Origin: Claveliimonas sp964652805
GTDB taxonomy: Bacteria > Bacillota > Clostridia > Lachnospirales > Lachnospiraceae
Length of the DNA stretch: 15,538 bases
NCBI GenBank assembly: GCA_964652805.1
Contig: CAZZBJ010000059.1
Coordinates: forward strand, 1-15,538
Reading direction: 5' to 3'
The position numbers were made by a program, and so were the translations under genes. This document shows, one piece after another, positions 7,455 through 14,777 of this stretch (position 1 is the first letter of the stretch; each line of letters starts with the position of its first letter). The notes under the pieces were generated by a model, which worked only from the letters and a program-made list of their open reading frames with translations, was not told the origin of the DNA and searched no databases.

Positions 7455-8810
7455 ATGTCGAATTCTGAAAAAACCACTGTCGCCAATAATGATCTGGGAC
7501 GTAAGCTCGGACTTGGCGCAGTCATCGCTTTGGGTGTCGGAACCACCGTTGGCTCCGGTATCTTTTCATCGCTCTCTGAGGTTGCCAATGCGGCTGGCAG
7601 CAGTTTGTTCCTGGTTCTTGCCTTTTTGATTGGCGGTCTTTTGCAGATTCCTGCCAACTTCTGTTATGCGGAGCTGGCTTCTGCTTTCCCGGAAGACGGC
7701 GGCCAGTATGTGTATTTCCGTGAAGCAGGTTCCCGCCCGCTGGCCTTCCTGTGCGGATGGATCAGCTTCTGGGCTACGGATCCCCCCTCCATTTCCATCA
7801 TGGCATTGGCCATTGTCAACTATCTGGCATATTTCCTGCCCATGCAAGGCATCGTTCTGAAAATCGTTGCCACGGTTCTCGTTCTGATCTTCATGGGGGT
7901 TCATCTTCGCAGCGTGGAAGGCGGCGGAAGATTCCAAACCTTTATCACCGCACTGAAAATTCTTCCCTTTGTTTTGATTATTGGTGTGGGCCTGTTTTTC
8001 ATGAATAGTTCCACCCTGCTTTCTTCTACTCCGCTGGCCGGCGCCAGCGCAACCGGCATCGCTGCCTTGTTTGCTGGTATTTCTGCGACTACCTGGTCCT
8101 TCGACGGCATGGGTGCTGCCTGCTATATGTCCGGCGAAATCAAGGAACCGGAGAAAAACATGCCCCGCGGCCTGATTCTTACTGCCTTGATCGTTCTTGC
8201 TTTATATGTCGGTCTGACGTTCGTTGCTTCCGGTCTGCTGACGGTTGACGAGCTGGCTGCTTCTGACGCTCCTATCGCCCTGCTGGCATCCAAAATTCCC
8301 GTTATTGGAAACGGCGCTGACGTAGTGGTTGCCATCATGGCCATCATCGTGGTTATCGGCTCTCTGTCCAGCTGCATCATGTTCCAGCCGCGCATTGAGT
8401 ACGCCATGGCACGCGACGGCCTGTTCTTCAAACGGTTCGGCCATGTACACCCCAAGTATCAGACACCCGCTTTCTCCATCGTGGTTCAGTGCATGCTTGC
8501 CATCGTTCTGATCTTTGCGTCCAACCTGTCTGATCTTCTGGGCTACTTTACGGTGATCGCCCTTCTGAAAAACTTCCTGACTTTCGGCACGATCTTTGTT
8601 CTGCGCCGCAAGGCTCATTACAAGCCCGCCTACAAAATGCCTGGCGGCTATTTCATGCCTGTGGTCGCCATGGTCATGACCGGAACGCTGATTTATTCCA
8701 CTTTTATCTGGTCTGCTCTGCCCAGCATCATCGCTGCGGTAATCGCAGTCGGCACCGGCCTGCCTGCTTACTATTTCATGGAGCGCCAGAACAAAAACGC
8801 TGCCAAATAA
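7455..8810 (+). CDS. APC-superfamily amino acid permease
   Basis: This 451-residue membrane protein has about 12 hydrophobic segments and hallmarks of the amino acid-polyamine-organocation family. These are the unwound TM1 motif GVGTTVGSGIF (27-37), EDGGQYVYFREA (80-91) after TM2, and a TM6 segment WSFDGMGAACYMSGEIKEPE (214-233) followed by KNMPRGL. The start at 7455 has AAAGGAGA (7441-7448) at good spacing; an upstream in-frame TTG at 7401 has no ribosome site. It likely moves amino acids or related amines across the cytoplasmic membrane by exchange or symport. The exact substrate cannot be inferred. It is divergent from an amidohydrolase and followed 66 bp later by an esterase, suggesting uptake plus breakdown of one compound class. 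Confidence 0.88.
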   Translation: MSNSEKTTVANNDLGRKLGLGAVIALGVGTTVGSGIFSSLSEVANAAGSSLFLVLAFLIGGLLQIPANFCYAELASAFPEDGGQYVYFREAGSRPLAFLCGWISFWATDPPSISIMALAIVNYLAYFLPMQGIVLKIVATVLVLIFMGVHLRSVEGGGRFQTFITALKILPFVLIIGVGLFFMNSSTLLSSTPLAGASATGIAALFAGISATTWSFDGMGAACYMSGEIKEPEKNMPRGLILTALIVLALYVGLTFVASGLLTVDELAASDAPIALLASKIPVIGNGADVVVAIMAIIVVIGSLSSCIMFQPRIEYAMARDGLFFKRFGHVHPKYQTPAFSIVVQCMLAIVLIFASNLSDLLGYFTVIALLKNFLTFGTIFVLRRKAHYKPAYKMPGGYFMPVVAMVMTGTLIYSTFIWSALPSIIAAVIAVGTGLPAYYFMERQNKNAAK

Positions 8811-8823
8811 ATTTGATTTTTTT

Positions 8824-8853
8824 CAGATTGCCGCTGATTTCAGCGGCGATCTG
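8824..8853 (+). other. Hairpin between transporter and esterase genes
   Basis: A 13-bp stem (8824-8836 with 8841-8853, one G-T wobble) has a 4-nt loop. A T-run lies before it, not after, so it is not a standard terminator. It could trim transcription into the esterase or protect the upstream mRNA end. Confidence 0.45.
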
Positions 8854-8876
8854 ACTTATCAAAAGGAGGTTCTTTT

Positions 8877-9680
8877 ATGGGGCTGTTTCGCGGTGATTTC
8901 TATTCGCAAAGCCTTCGGATGACAACGCAGGTACACGTCATTTTCCCGGACGTTTCCAATGACGTTACTCCACTCTGGGAAGGCCCCCCCAGAACCTTGT
9001 ACCTGCTGCACGGGTTAGCCGCCAACGCCGGCGAGTGGACTCGTTTTTCCAAAATTGAATATTATGCCAAAAAATACAACTTTACGGTGATCATGCCGGA
9101 AGTACAGCGGAGTTTTTATTGCTCTACCATATATGGAACAGATTACTTTTCCTATGTCGCAGACGAACTGCCCGAAATCTGCAATCGTTGGTTCCGGCTT
9201 GCACCTGATCGGGAATATACTTTTATCGCCGGAGAAAGCATGGGAGGATATGGTTCCATTAAAATTGCGCTGCGGCGGCCCAAACAGTATGCCGCCTGCG
9301 CCAGTTTATCCGGCGTGATGGATTATCCTGCCTGGGTGGAACGTGTCCGGAAAGAAGAGCTGCTCCCCGATGTATTGCCTCAGGAACCGGATATGCTCCA
9401 CGGAGCAGGCGGTTCCCTCGCCCCGGAGGATGATTTATTCCATCTGATGCGCCAGGAGGCGCAAGACCCTGAACGGCCCCGTCTGATTCAGCTGTGCGGC
9501 ACCGAAGATTTTCTGTACGAAGACAATGTGCGATTCCGCGATGCCGCACAGGCTGCCGGCTACGGTCATACTTATATGGAGTGGTCCGGAGAACACGCCT
9601 GGCCCTTCTGGGACATTGCCATTCAGCGTGCTTTTCAGTTTTTCTGCGGGCTTGACCTGGAACAAAGTCCTCTTTATTAA
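8877..9680 (+). CDS. Alpha/beta-hydrolase esterase (esterase D / EstA-like)
   Basis: This 267-residue cytosolic alpha/beta hydrolase belongs to the putative-esterase family that includes S-formylglutathione hydrolase and tributyrin esterase EstA. Visible features are LYLLHGLAAN (41-50) for the oxyanion region, the nucleophile elbow GESMGGYGS (S121), the acid in GTEDFLYEDN (D211), and the histidine in WSGEHAWPFW (H240). All three catalytic residues are present with normal spacing, and there is no signal peptide. An AAAAGGAGG ribosome site (8860-8868) precedes the ATG. It probably cleaves short-chain acyl esters. It shares direction with the APC gene and is closed by a strong terminator, so it is likely the last gene of that unit. 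An acetyl-xylan or feruloyl esterase role cannot be excluded. Confidence 0.85.
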   Translation: MGLFRGDFYSQSLRMTTQVHVIFPDVSNDVTPLWEGPPRTLYLLHGLAANAGEWTRFSKIEYYAKKYNFTVIMPEVQRSFYCSTIYGTDYFSYVADELPEICNRWFRLAPDREYTFIAGESMGGYGSIKIALRRPKQYAACASLSGVMDYPAWVERVRKEELLPDVLPQEPDMLHGAGGSLAPEDDLFHLMRQEAQDPERPRLIQLCGTEDFLYEDNVRFRDAAQAAGYGHTYMEWSGEHAWPFWDIAIQRAFQFFCGLDLEQSPLY

Positions 9681-9683
9681 ATC

Positions 9684-9714
9684 AAAAGGACTCCGAACAC
9701 CCGGAGTCCTTTTT
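9684..9714 (+). terminator. Rho-independent terminator after the esterase gene
   Basis: The stem 9684-9695 pairs perfectly with 9702-9713 (12 bp), the loop is AACACC, and the 3' arm ends in five T (9710-9714). It lies 4 bp after the esterase stop. Base composition becomes AT-rich immediately afterwards, so it also marks the module's right edge. Confidence 0.9.
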
Positions 9715-9770
9715 CGTTGTTATCAATTTTTGATTTGATTTCTACAGTAAATTTACGCCGTCAGGGATAA

Positions 9771-9905
9771 ATAAAAGATAGCGAAAAGTATACGGATTTG
9801 ATAAAATCAATAGAAAGAGTCATTTCGTAAGAAGGACTTCGGATTAAAAAAGCAGGTACAACAGGAAGAGCGTGAATGGGAGGATAGGATAGATGACATT
9901 TTATG
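9771..9905 (+). pseudogene. Frameshifted 3' tail of an unrecognised gene running into mod
   Basis: Two adjoining frames read like protein. One (9771-9827) gives KDSEKYTDLIKSIERVIS and then a stop at 9828. The next frame (open from 9814) gives RKKDFGLKKQVQQEEREWED and ends with RIDDIL and TGA at 9903-9905, overlapping the mod start. One frameshift near 9825-9830 would join them into a charged, helical C-terminus. There is no start codon or upstream body; the sequence before it is stop-rich. I infer a remnant of a gene once placed ahead of mod. The family is not recognised, and chance coding appearance is possible in so short a stretch. Confidence 0.35.
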
Positions 9906-11836
9906 AATTAGTGTCGGGTATTTTAGAGGCTGATTCAAGATTTGTGGCAGAAGATGGCAGGATTTTAAAAAATGCAGTCTACCAAGCGGCTATGCAGTTG
10001 GATGAGGATTTGATAACAGCATTAATGAGGCAAGAGGAAACCAAAAAGCATTTTTTTAAGAAAATAGGAGAAGCGTTAGTTTTTGATGTCAATAAATTTT
10101 GCTGGTTTATCAGTAACAGGGAGTATATGCCGGACAGTTATACGCGTTATAAAAATAAAATTGGATTAATAGATGAGCATGGTGAACTGATTTCAGCTTC
10201 TGGAAAAGTTGAATTGGTTTTCCCATATAAAGATTGTGTGCTTGAAGGCGGACAGACACGGGAAGACCAGACGCGAGAAGAGATTTTTTATAATGAAACA
10301 TTAGCGCCTGACGAAGTGGACAGACTTTTTTATCCTAAAGTGATGTGTAATGCTTTCAAGTACGAGTGTAAGGGTAAGCAAACAAAAGTGACTAAAATTA
10401 AAGATACAGATAATCTGATCATTAAAGGAAATAATCTATTGGTTCTTTCATCTCTTCGGACTTTATTTAGTAATAAAGTCCGAATGGTCTATTGGGATGT
10501 CCCATATAATACCGGATCGGACAGCTTTGGGTACAATGACAGGTTTTCCAGGAGCAGCTGGCTTTTGTTTATTAAAAACCGGGTAGAGAAAACTTTGCCG
10601 CTGCTAAAGAATGATGGAGGAGTATTCTTGATTCAATGCAGTTTTCATCAGTATGCATACTTGAAAGTTTTATTAGATGAGATAATTGGAAATTATATCA
10701 TGACCTTCAATATATTAGTCAGACATCCGGAAAGAACCTTGACCGCTGACAAAGAATTTAATGATGTTGTTGAATATGTCTTGGTCTACGCAAAAAGTGC
10801 GGACTATAAAATGCCGAAAATTGCGGTAGAAAAGACAGTTGATGATTATCAGTACATGGTTGAAGAATTGGATGAGGGTGAAGATATAGACTTTGATGGC
10901 AGAAAAGGAAAGGTATTGATACCAGATAAATATAGATTGGTAAAAGTGAAACCAGCAAAAGAAAACTTTAAAATTGTCACAGTGCGGGGATCTATAAGAG
11001 AAAAAGTGTCATCGGGAAGGTTTTATGTAAAATATTTGCAGCCTCTGGAAGGACAGTATCCGGATAAAACATTGTTTAAAGTAGAAGGTATTGGAGATGA
11101 CATGTACAGCTACAGATACTTCTATCTTCCTCCTGCTGGAAATAAAAATGGAGCATATCTGCAGGGAATGCCTGGATCTTCAAAGGTAACATATAAGCCA
11201 TATCCTAATTTTTTGGATTTTGTGCAAAGTTATAATACTGTTAATAGTGAAGGAGGAGTTGAATTTAGAAATGGAAAGAAGCCGGAAGATTTAATTGCAT
11301 TTCTGATGGAAATTTTTACAGCCGAAGGAGATATTGTATTGGATGCCTTTGCGGGTTCAGGAACAACCGCGGCTGTAGCGATCAAATTAAATAGACAGTT
11401 TGTTGTTTCAGAACAGATGGATTATATACATACTGTTACACTTCCACGCATAAAAAGTGTGATCGACGGTAAAGAAAACGGATTATTACCAAATGCTGAA
11501 TATGAAGGGGGAGGTTCGTTTGTATATTGTGAATTGGCAAAGGCTAATCAGAAATATGTTGATGAAATTATTCGCGCGAAAACGGATAAAACGATCAATG
11601 AACTGTATAAAAACATATTAGAGACAGGATTTGTAAGCAGTAAGATCGATCCCAAAATGATTGATACATCTTCAAAAGATTTTGATGAATTATCCTTTGA
11701 AAATAAAAAACGATTACTGTTGGAATTGTTGGATAAAAATCTTTTATATGTAAATTATTGTGATATTGAAGATGAAGAATATCAAGTAAGTGCTCAGGAT
11801 AAAGCCTTTTCAAGAAGTTTTTACCGGGAGGAATAG
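9893..11836 (+). CDS. mod: Type III restriction-modification DNA methyltransferase (Mod), DVPY variant
   Basis: This 647-residue protein has the beta-class N6-adenine methyltransferase order typical of type III Mod subunits: catalytic motif IV first (VYWDVPYNTG, 199-208), a long target-recognition region (about 270-455), then the AdoMet-binding motif I (VLDAFAGSGTTAAVAIK, 482-498). Mod both recognises the DNA site and methylates it, and it guides the Res translocase. Motif IV is normally DPPY; here the second residue is valine (GTC at 10499-10501), while D202, P204 and Y205 are kept. The start has GGGAGG (9878-9883) 9 nt upstream. The helicase gene starts 3 nt after the stop. AT-rich composition and codon use differ sharply from the flanks, indicating horizontal acquisition. 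N-terminal residues 1-180 are family-typical but carry no motif I can name. Confidence 0.88.
   Translation: MTFYELVSGILEADSRFVAEDGRILKNAVYQAAMQLDEDLITALMRQEETKKHFFKKIGEALVFDVNKFCWFISNREYMPDSYTRYKNKIGLIDEHGELISASGKVELVFPYKDCVLEGGQTREDQTREEIFYNETLAPDEVDRLFYPKVMCNAFKYECKGKQTKVTKIKDTDNLIIKGNNLLVLSSLRTLFSNKVRMVYWDVPYNTGSDSFGYNDRFSRSSWLLFIKNRVEKTLPLLKNDGGVFLIQCSFHQYAYLKVLLDEIIGNYIMTFNILVRHPERTLTADKEFNDVVEYVLVYAKSADYKMPKIAVEKTVDDYQYMVEELDEGEDIDFDGRKGKVLIPDKYRLVKVKPAKENFKIVTVRGSIREKVSSGRFYVKYLQPLEGQYPDKTLFKVEGIGDDMYSYRYFYLPPAGNKNGAYLQGMPGSSKVTYKPYPNFLDFVQSYNTVNSEGGVEFRNGKKPEDLIAFLMEIFTAEGDIVLDAFAGSGTTAAVAIKLNRQFVVSEQMDYIHTVTLPRIKSVIDGKENGLLPNAEYEGGGSFVYCELAKANQKYVDEIIRAKTDKTINELYKNILETGFVSSKIDPKMIDTSSKDFDELSFENKKRLLLELLDKNLLYVNYCDIEDEEYQVSAQDKAFSRSFYREE
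10455..10484 (+). repeat. Perfect 13-bp inverted repeat inside mod
   Basis: Bases 10455-10467 are the exact reverse complement of 10472-10484, with a TAGT loop. It lies in the codons just before catalytic motif IV (DVPY, from 10496). Such a stem is unlikely by chance and could be an mRNA hairpin. Confidence 0.7.
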
Positions 11837-11838
11837 GG

Positions 11839-13911
11839 ATGGCTTTTTTATACGAGAACATGGAGTTTATGCGTGAAAGAGGATATGCAGCCGATGTGCC
11901 GAAATATATATGCGATAATTTGAACCCATTATTTCAACTTCGAGCATATCAGAAAACAGCGCTGGAAAATTTCATAATGTATTATGAAGATAAAAACAGG
12001 CCGTATCCGCTTCAAGTTTTGTTTCATATGGCTACAGGCAGCGGAAAAACATTAATTATGGCGGGCCTGATGATATATTTGTATAAACAAGGTTACAGAA
12101 ATTTTGTCTTTTTTGTAAATCTTTCGACAATAGTTAAAAAAACTGAGGATAATTTTTTGAATATGGATTCAAAAAAATATCTATTTAACAGAGAAGTTGT
12201 GATTGATGGTGAAAGGATAGAAGTTAAAAAAGTTGAAAATTTTCAGATGACAGATCCGAATGCAATGAATATATGCTTTACTACAACACAGAGATTACAT
12301 TCAGAGATGTGGTCGTCAAGAGAAAATGGACTTTCTGTTGATGATCTTGAAAATCAGAAAACGGTACTGATTTCTGATGAGGCCCATCATTTAAACGCAA
12401 GCACAAAAAAAATGAACAAGGAGGAGAAAGAAAGTTATCACTCGTGGGAAGAAACGGTAAAAACCATATTAAAAAAAAATAGTGAAAACATATTACTCGA
12501 ATTTACGGCAACCTGCGATCTGGAAAATAGATGGATCAAGGAAGAATATGAAAATAGAATACTATATGATTATCAATTGTATAAATTCAGAGCGGATTTG
12601 TATTCTAAAGAAATTAAGACATTAAGATCCGATCTGACAATAATGGAGCGAGCTCTTCAGGCGCTTATGCTTAGCCAGTACAGATTAAAGATATTTCAAG
12701 ATAATCATCTCTGCATAAAGCCGGTAGTGTTATTTAAAGCTTCAAAGATTGCGGAAAGTAAAGCGTTTATGCATGAGTTCATAAATGTTATCGCAAATCT
12801 TAGAGGACGGGATTTAGAGAAAATTGCGAATGCTATCGAAAATCCGACAATGCAAAAAGCCTATAGTTACTTTAAGAGTAAGGGAATCTCTTTTGAAATG
12901 CTTGCAAATGAGCTGAAAGAAGATTTTTCAGAAGAACATTGTATTTCTGCAAATGACGATAGAGAAGTTGAAGAGAGACAGGTTTTACTTAATTCATTGG
13001 AAGATGATACAAACCCTTATAGAGCTGTCTTTGAAGTAAAAAAACTGGATGAAGGATGGGATGTTTTAAATCTGTTTGATATCGTAAGATTATACGAAAC
13101 GAGACAGTCGGGAAGAAAAAAAATTTCCTCAGTAACGGTATCTGAAGCACAGTTAATTGGAAGAGGAGCTCGTTATTGCCCGTTTCAGATTTCTAAAGGA
13201 CAGTCAAAGTATCAGAGAAAATATGATCTGGAATTGGACAATCCGCTAAGAGTGTGTGAGGAACTATATTATCACTGCCAAAATGACAGCAGATATATTT
13301 TGGAATTACATAATGCGCTCCGGGAAATTGGAATTGATTTGGACAAAACGGTAACAAGACATAATTTGCCGAAAGAAACATTTAAAAAGAAGGAAATTTA
13401 TAAGAGCGATTACATTTTTATTAATGACAGAGTTGTGAAAAACCGAAATTCCGTTAAAGAAATCTTACCGTCCATAAGAAATGAAATATATACGGTATCC
13501 ATTGATACAGGTGAATCCGGAGAAGATACTGTCATGAATGATCAGATGGATAATACAGGTAGTATAGTTGTTAAAACGTATACATATTCTACAACAATTG
13601 GAGGTATTGCAGCGATAAACTATGCGTTGGTAAATAAGGGGCTGGCGAAATTTCCGGTCTTTAAGTTTTATTCCCTAAAGAATAGGTTTCCCAATCTAAC
13701 ATCAACGCGTCATTTTGTTTTTGATGGCAGCTATTTAGGAAATATAAGAATTGAAATTAAAAGTAAGTATAAAGAACCCCCCGTTTCCATTTTCGCTTTA
13801 GCAGTGGAAAATGTTTTGGGAAAAATAGCGAAATATATTGCTGATACAACAGTTAATGTTGAGACGGCAGAAGGGGGAAAAGAGAGGGATTTAGCAAATG
13901 ACTCAAATTGA
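11839..13911 (+). CDS. res: Type III restriction enzyme Res-like SF2 helicase, apparently lacking the C-terminal nuclease domain
   Basis: This 690-residue superfamily-2 ATPase has LRAYQKTALENF (34-45, Q-motif-like), Walker A MATGSGKT (64-71), DEAH box ISDEAHH (178-184), motif III TATCD (223-227), the motif V region LDEGWDVLNLFDIVRL (403-418) and motif VI QLIGRGARY (438-446). These match Res subunits, which translocate or slide on DNA after Mod recognition. Typical Res proteins run to about 900-1000 residues and end in a PD-(D/E)XK nuclease; this one stops at 690 and I see no convincing nuclease motif. An isolated RIEIKSK near 637-643 lacks a fitting upstream aspartate. GGGAGG (11826-11831) lies in the end of mod. 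The next gene starts 14 nt before this stop in another frame and encodes a nuclease-like protein, so cleavage is probably supplied in trans. Confidence 0.85.
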   Translation: MAFLYENMEFMRERGYAADVPKYICDNLNPLFQLRAYQKTALENFIMYYEDKNRPYPLQVLFHMATGSGKTLIMAGLMIYLYKQGYRNFVFFVNLSTIVKKTEDNFLNMDSKKYLFNREVVIDGERIEVKKVENFQMTDPNAMNICFTTTQRLHSEMWSSRENGLSVDDLENQKTVLISDEAHHLNASTKKMNKEEKESYHSWEETVKTILKKNSENILLEFTATCDLENRWIKEEYENRILYDYQLYKFRADLYSKEIKTLRSDLTIMERALQALMLSQYRLKIFQDNHLCIKPVVLFKASKIAESKAFMHEFINVIANLRGRDLEKIANAIENPTMQKAYSYFKSKGISFEMLANELKEDFSEEHCISANDDREVEERQVLLNSLEDDTNPYRAVFEVKKLDEGWDVLNLFDIVRLYETRQSGRKKISSVTVSEAQLIGRGARYCPFQISKGQSKYQRKYDLELDNPLRVCEELYYHCQNDSRYILELHNALREIGIDLDKTVTRHNLPKETFKKKEIYKSDYIFINDRVVKNRNSVKEILPSIRNEIYTVSIDTGESGEDTVMNDQMDNTGSIVVKTYTYSTTIGGIAAINYALVNKGLAKFPVFKFYSLKNRFPNLTSTRHFVFDGSYLGNIRIEIKSKYKEPPVSIFALAVENVLGKIAKYIADTTVNVETAEGGKERDLANDSN

Positions 13912-14653
13912 TTTTGAAAAAAGAATGTCCTTCGATGAACATATGATCTTGTATTTCTATGATCGTTTAAAAAATGGAACACAGTGTGATTATGACAAGT
14001 GGCACATAACAGAATCATTAATAGTATCTTATAATAATGAGATTGATGAAGCTGTTTTAAAAAATATGGATAGCTGTATAGATAATAACAGGGAATTTAT
14101 TGAAAATTTAAGACAAAGACCTGCCTGGGAATTTGAGAAACCAGTGATTTGGAATGACAGAAATAGAAGTGAATACTATATAACAAATCTGGAAGACTCA
14201 CATAAGTTTGAAGTGTATGCCGAGCATGTACTTAAGGGCTACGATCTGGATATAGGTTTATTTTTCGGGAAGAGTCAACAGTATGATCTTGGAGAAACAA
14301 AAGTTGGTATTGAGATAAAATGTGATAAGCGTTCTGAAGAAACCGGTAATTATTATATTGAGTATCAAGAAAGACTGAATCATTATGGAAAATGGGTTGA
14401 CAGCGGTATTATGAAGAATGATAATACAAAATATTATTTTTATGGGGTGGTCAATCATTATGCCATTTTCCCTCGCAGCAGATTAATGGAATACTATGAT
14501 AAAATTGTAGTTAAGAATATCCCGGTTCCGGGATGCAGAAAAGTACAAATTGGTACTTCAAAAGGATTTCTCATCTCAAAAGAAGAAGCTGAAAAAATAA
14601 GAATGTTTCCTTCAACAGTCGTGAGAGAAATAAAGGCACAGAATAAACTATGA
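13898..14653 (+). CDS. Putative PD-(D/E)XK nuclease, third gene of the type III-like operon
   Basis: This 251-residue protein is not named with certainty. Its middle holds a PD-(D/E)XK-like signature: D130 in QQYDLGETKV, then IEIK with E139 and K141, followed by KRSEETGNYYIEYQERL (144-160). A TGN..IEY stretch after the E-x-K is, from memory, typical of one nuclease branch in that superfamily. An upstream helix (KFEVYAEHVL, 103-112) could give the early acidic residue. It overlaps res by 14 nt in the next frame and has GAGAGGG (13882-13888) upstream, so it is translationally coupled. In context it most likely cleaves DNA for the Mod-helicase pair, replacing the domain absent from Res. Alternatives are an accessory nuclease with its own trigger or an inactive regulator. 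N-terminal residues 1-100 match nothing I recognise. Confidence 0.6.
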   Translation: MTQIDFEKRMSFDEHMILYFYDRLKNGTQCDYDKWHITESLIVSYNNEIDEAVLKNMDSCIDNNREFIENLRQRPAWEFEKPVIWNDRNRSEYYITNLEDSHKFEVYAEHVLKGYDLDIGLFFGKSQQYDLGETKVGIEIKCDKRSEETGNYYIEYQERLNHYGKWVDSGIMKNDNTKYYFYGVVNHYAIFPRSRLMEYYDKIVVKNIPVPGCRKVQIGTSKGFLISKEEAEKIRMFPSTVVREIKAQNKL

Positions 14654-14682
14654 GGGAAATGGCAGAAAAAAGCTGCTTATAT

Positions 14683-14751
14683 GGTATCATAGGTATCAGA
14701 ATATATCCTTTCTTGGATGGTGGTTTATGGTGTTTTGCAAACGCCTATAGT
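14683..14751 (+). promoter_or_regulatory. Gap between island and nitrilase: weak promoter and short direct repeat
   Basis: GGTATCA occurs twice (14683-14689 and 14692-14698). TATAGT (14746-14751) is a decent -10 box without a good -35. The gap after the nuclease gene has only a 4-bp GCAG/CTGC hairpin (14662-14675), so no firm terminator is seen. Confidence 0.25.
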
Positions 14752-14777
14752 ATAGATAAATGAGAGGAGAGAAGGCT

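Noticed and set aside
9720..9748. Promoter for mod (TTATCA, 17 bp, TACAGT)
   Set aside because: Both boxes match only four consensus bases and the -35 abuts the esterase terminator; too weak in AT-rich DNA to list as a feature.
9715..9892. tRNA gene or integrase attachment site at the island's left edge
   Set aside because: I looked for a cloverleaf and for a matching repeat near 14650-14760 and found neither.
13747..13767. An E-I-K stretch in the Res C-terminus as a nuclease site
   Set aside because: There is no suitably placed upstream aspartate or surrounding Res-type nuclease pattern, and the protein ends about 50 residues later, too soon for the fold.
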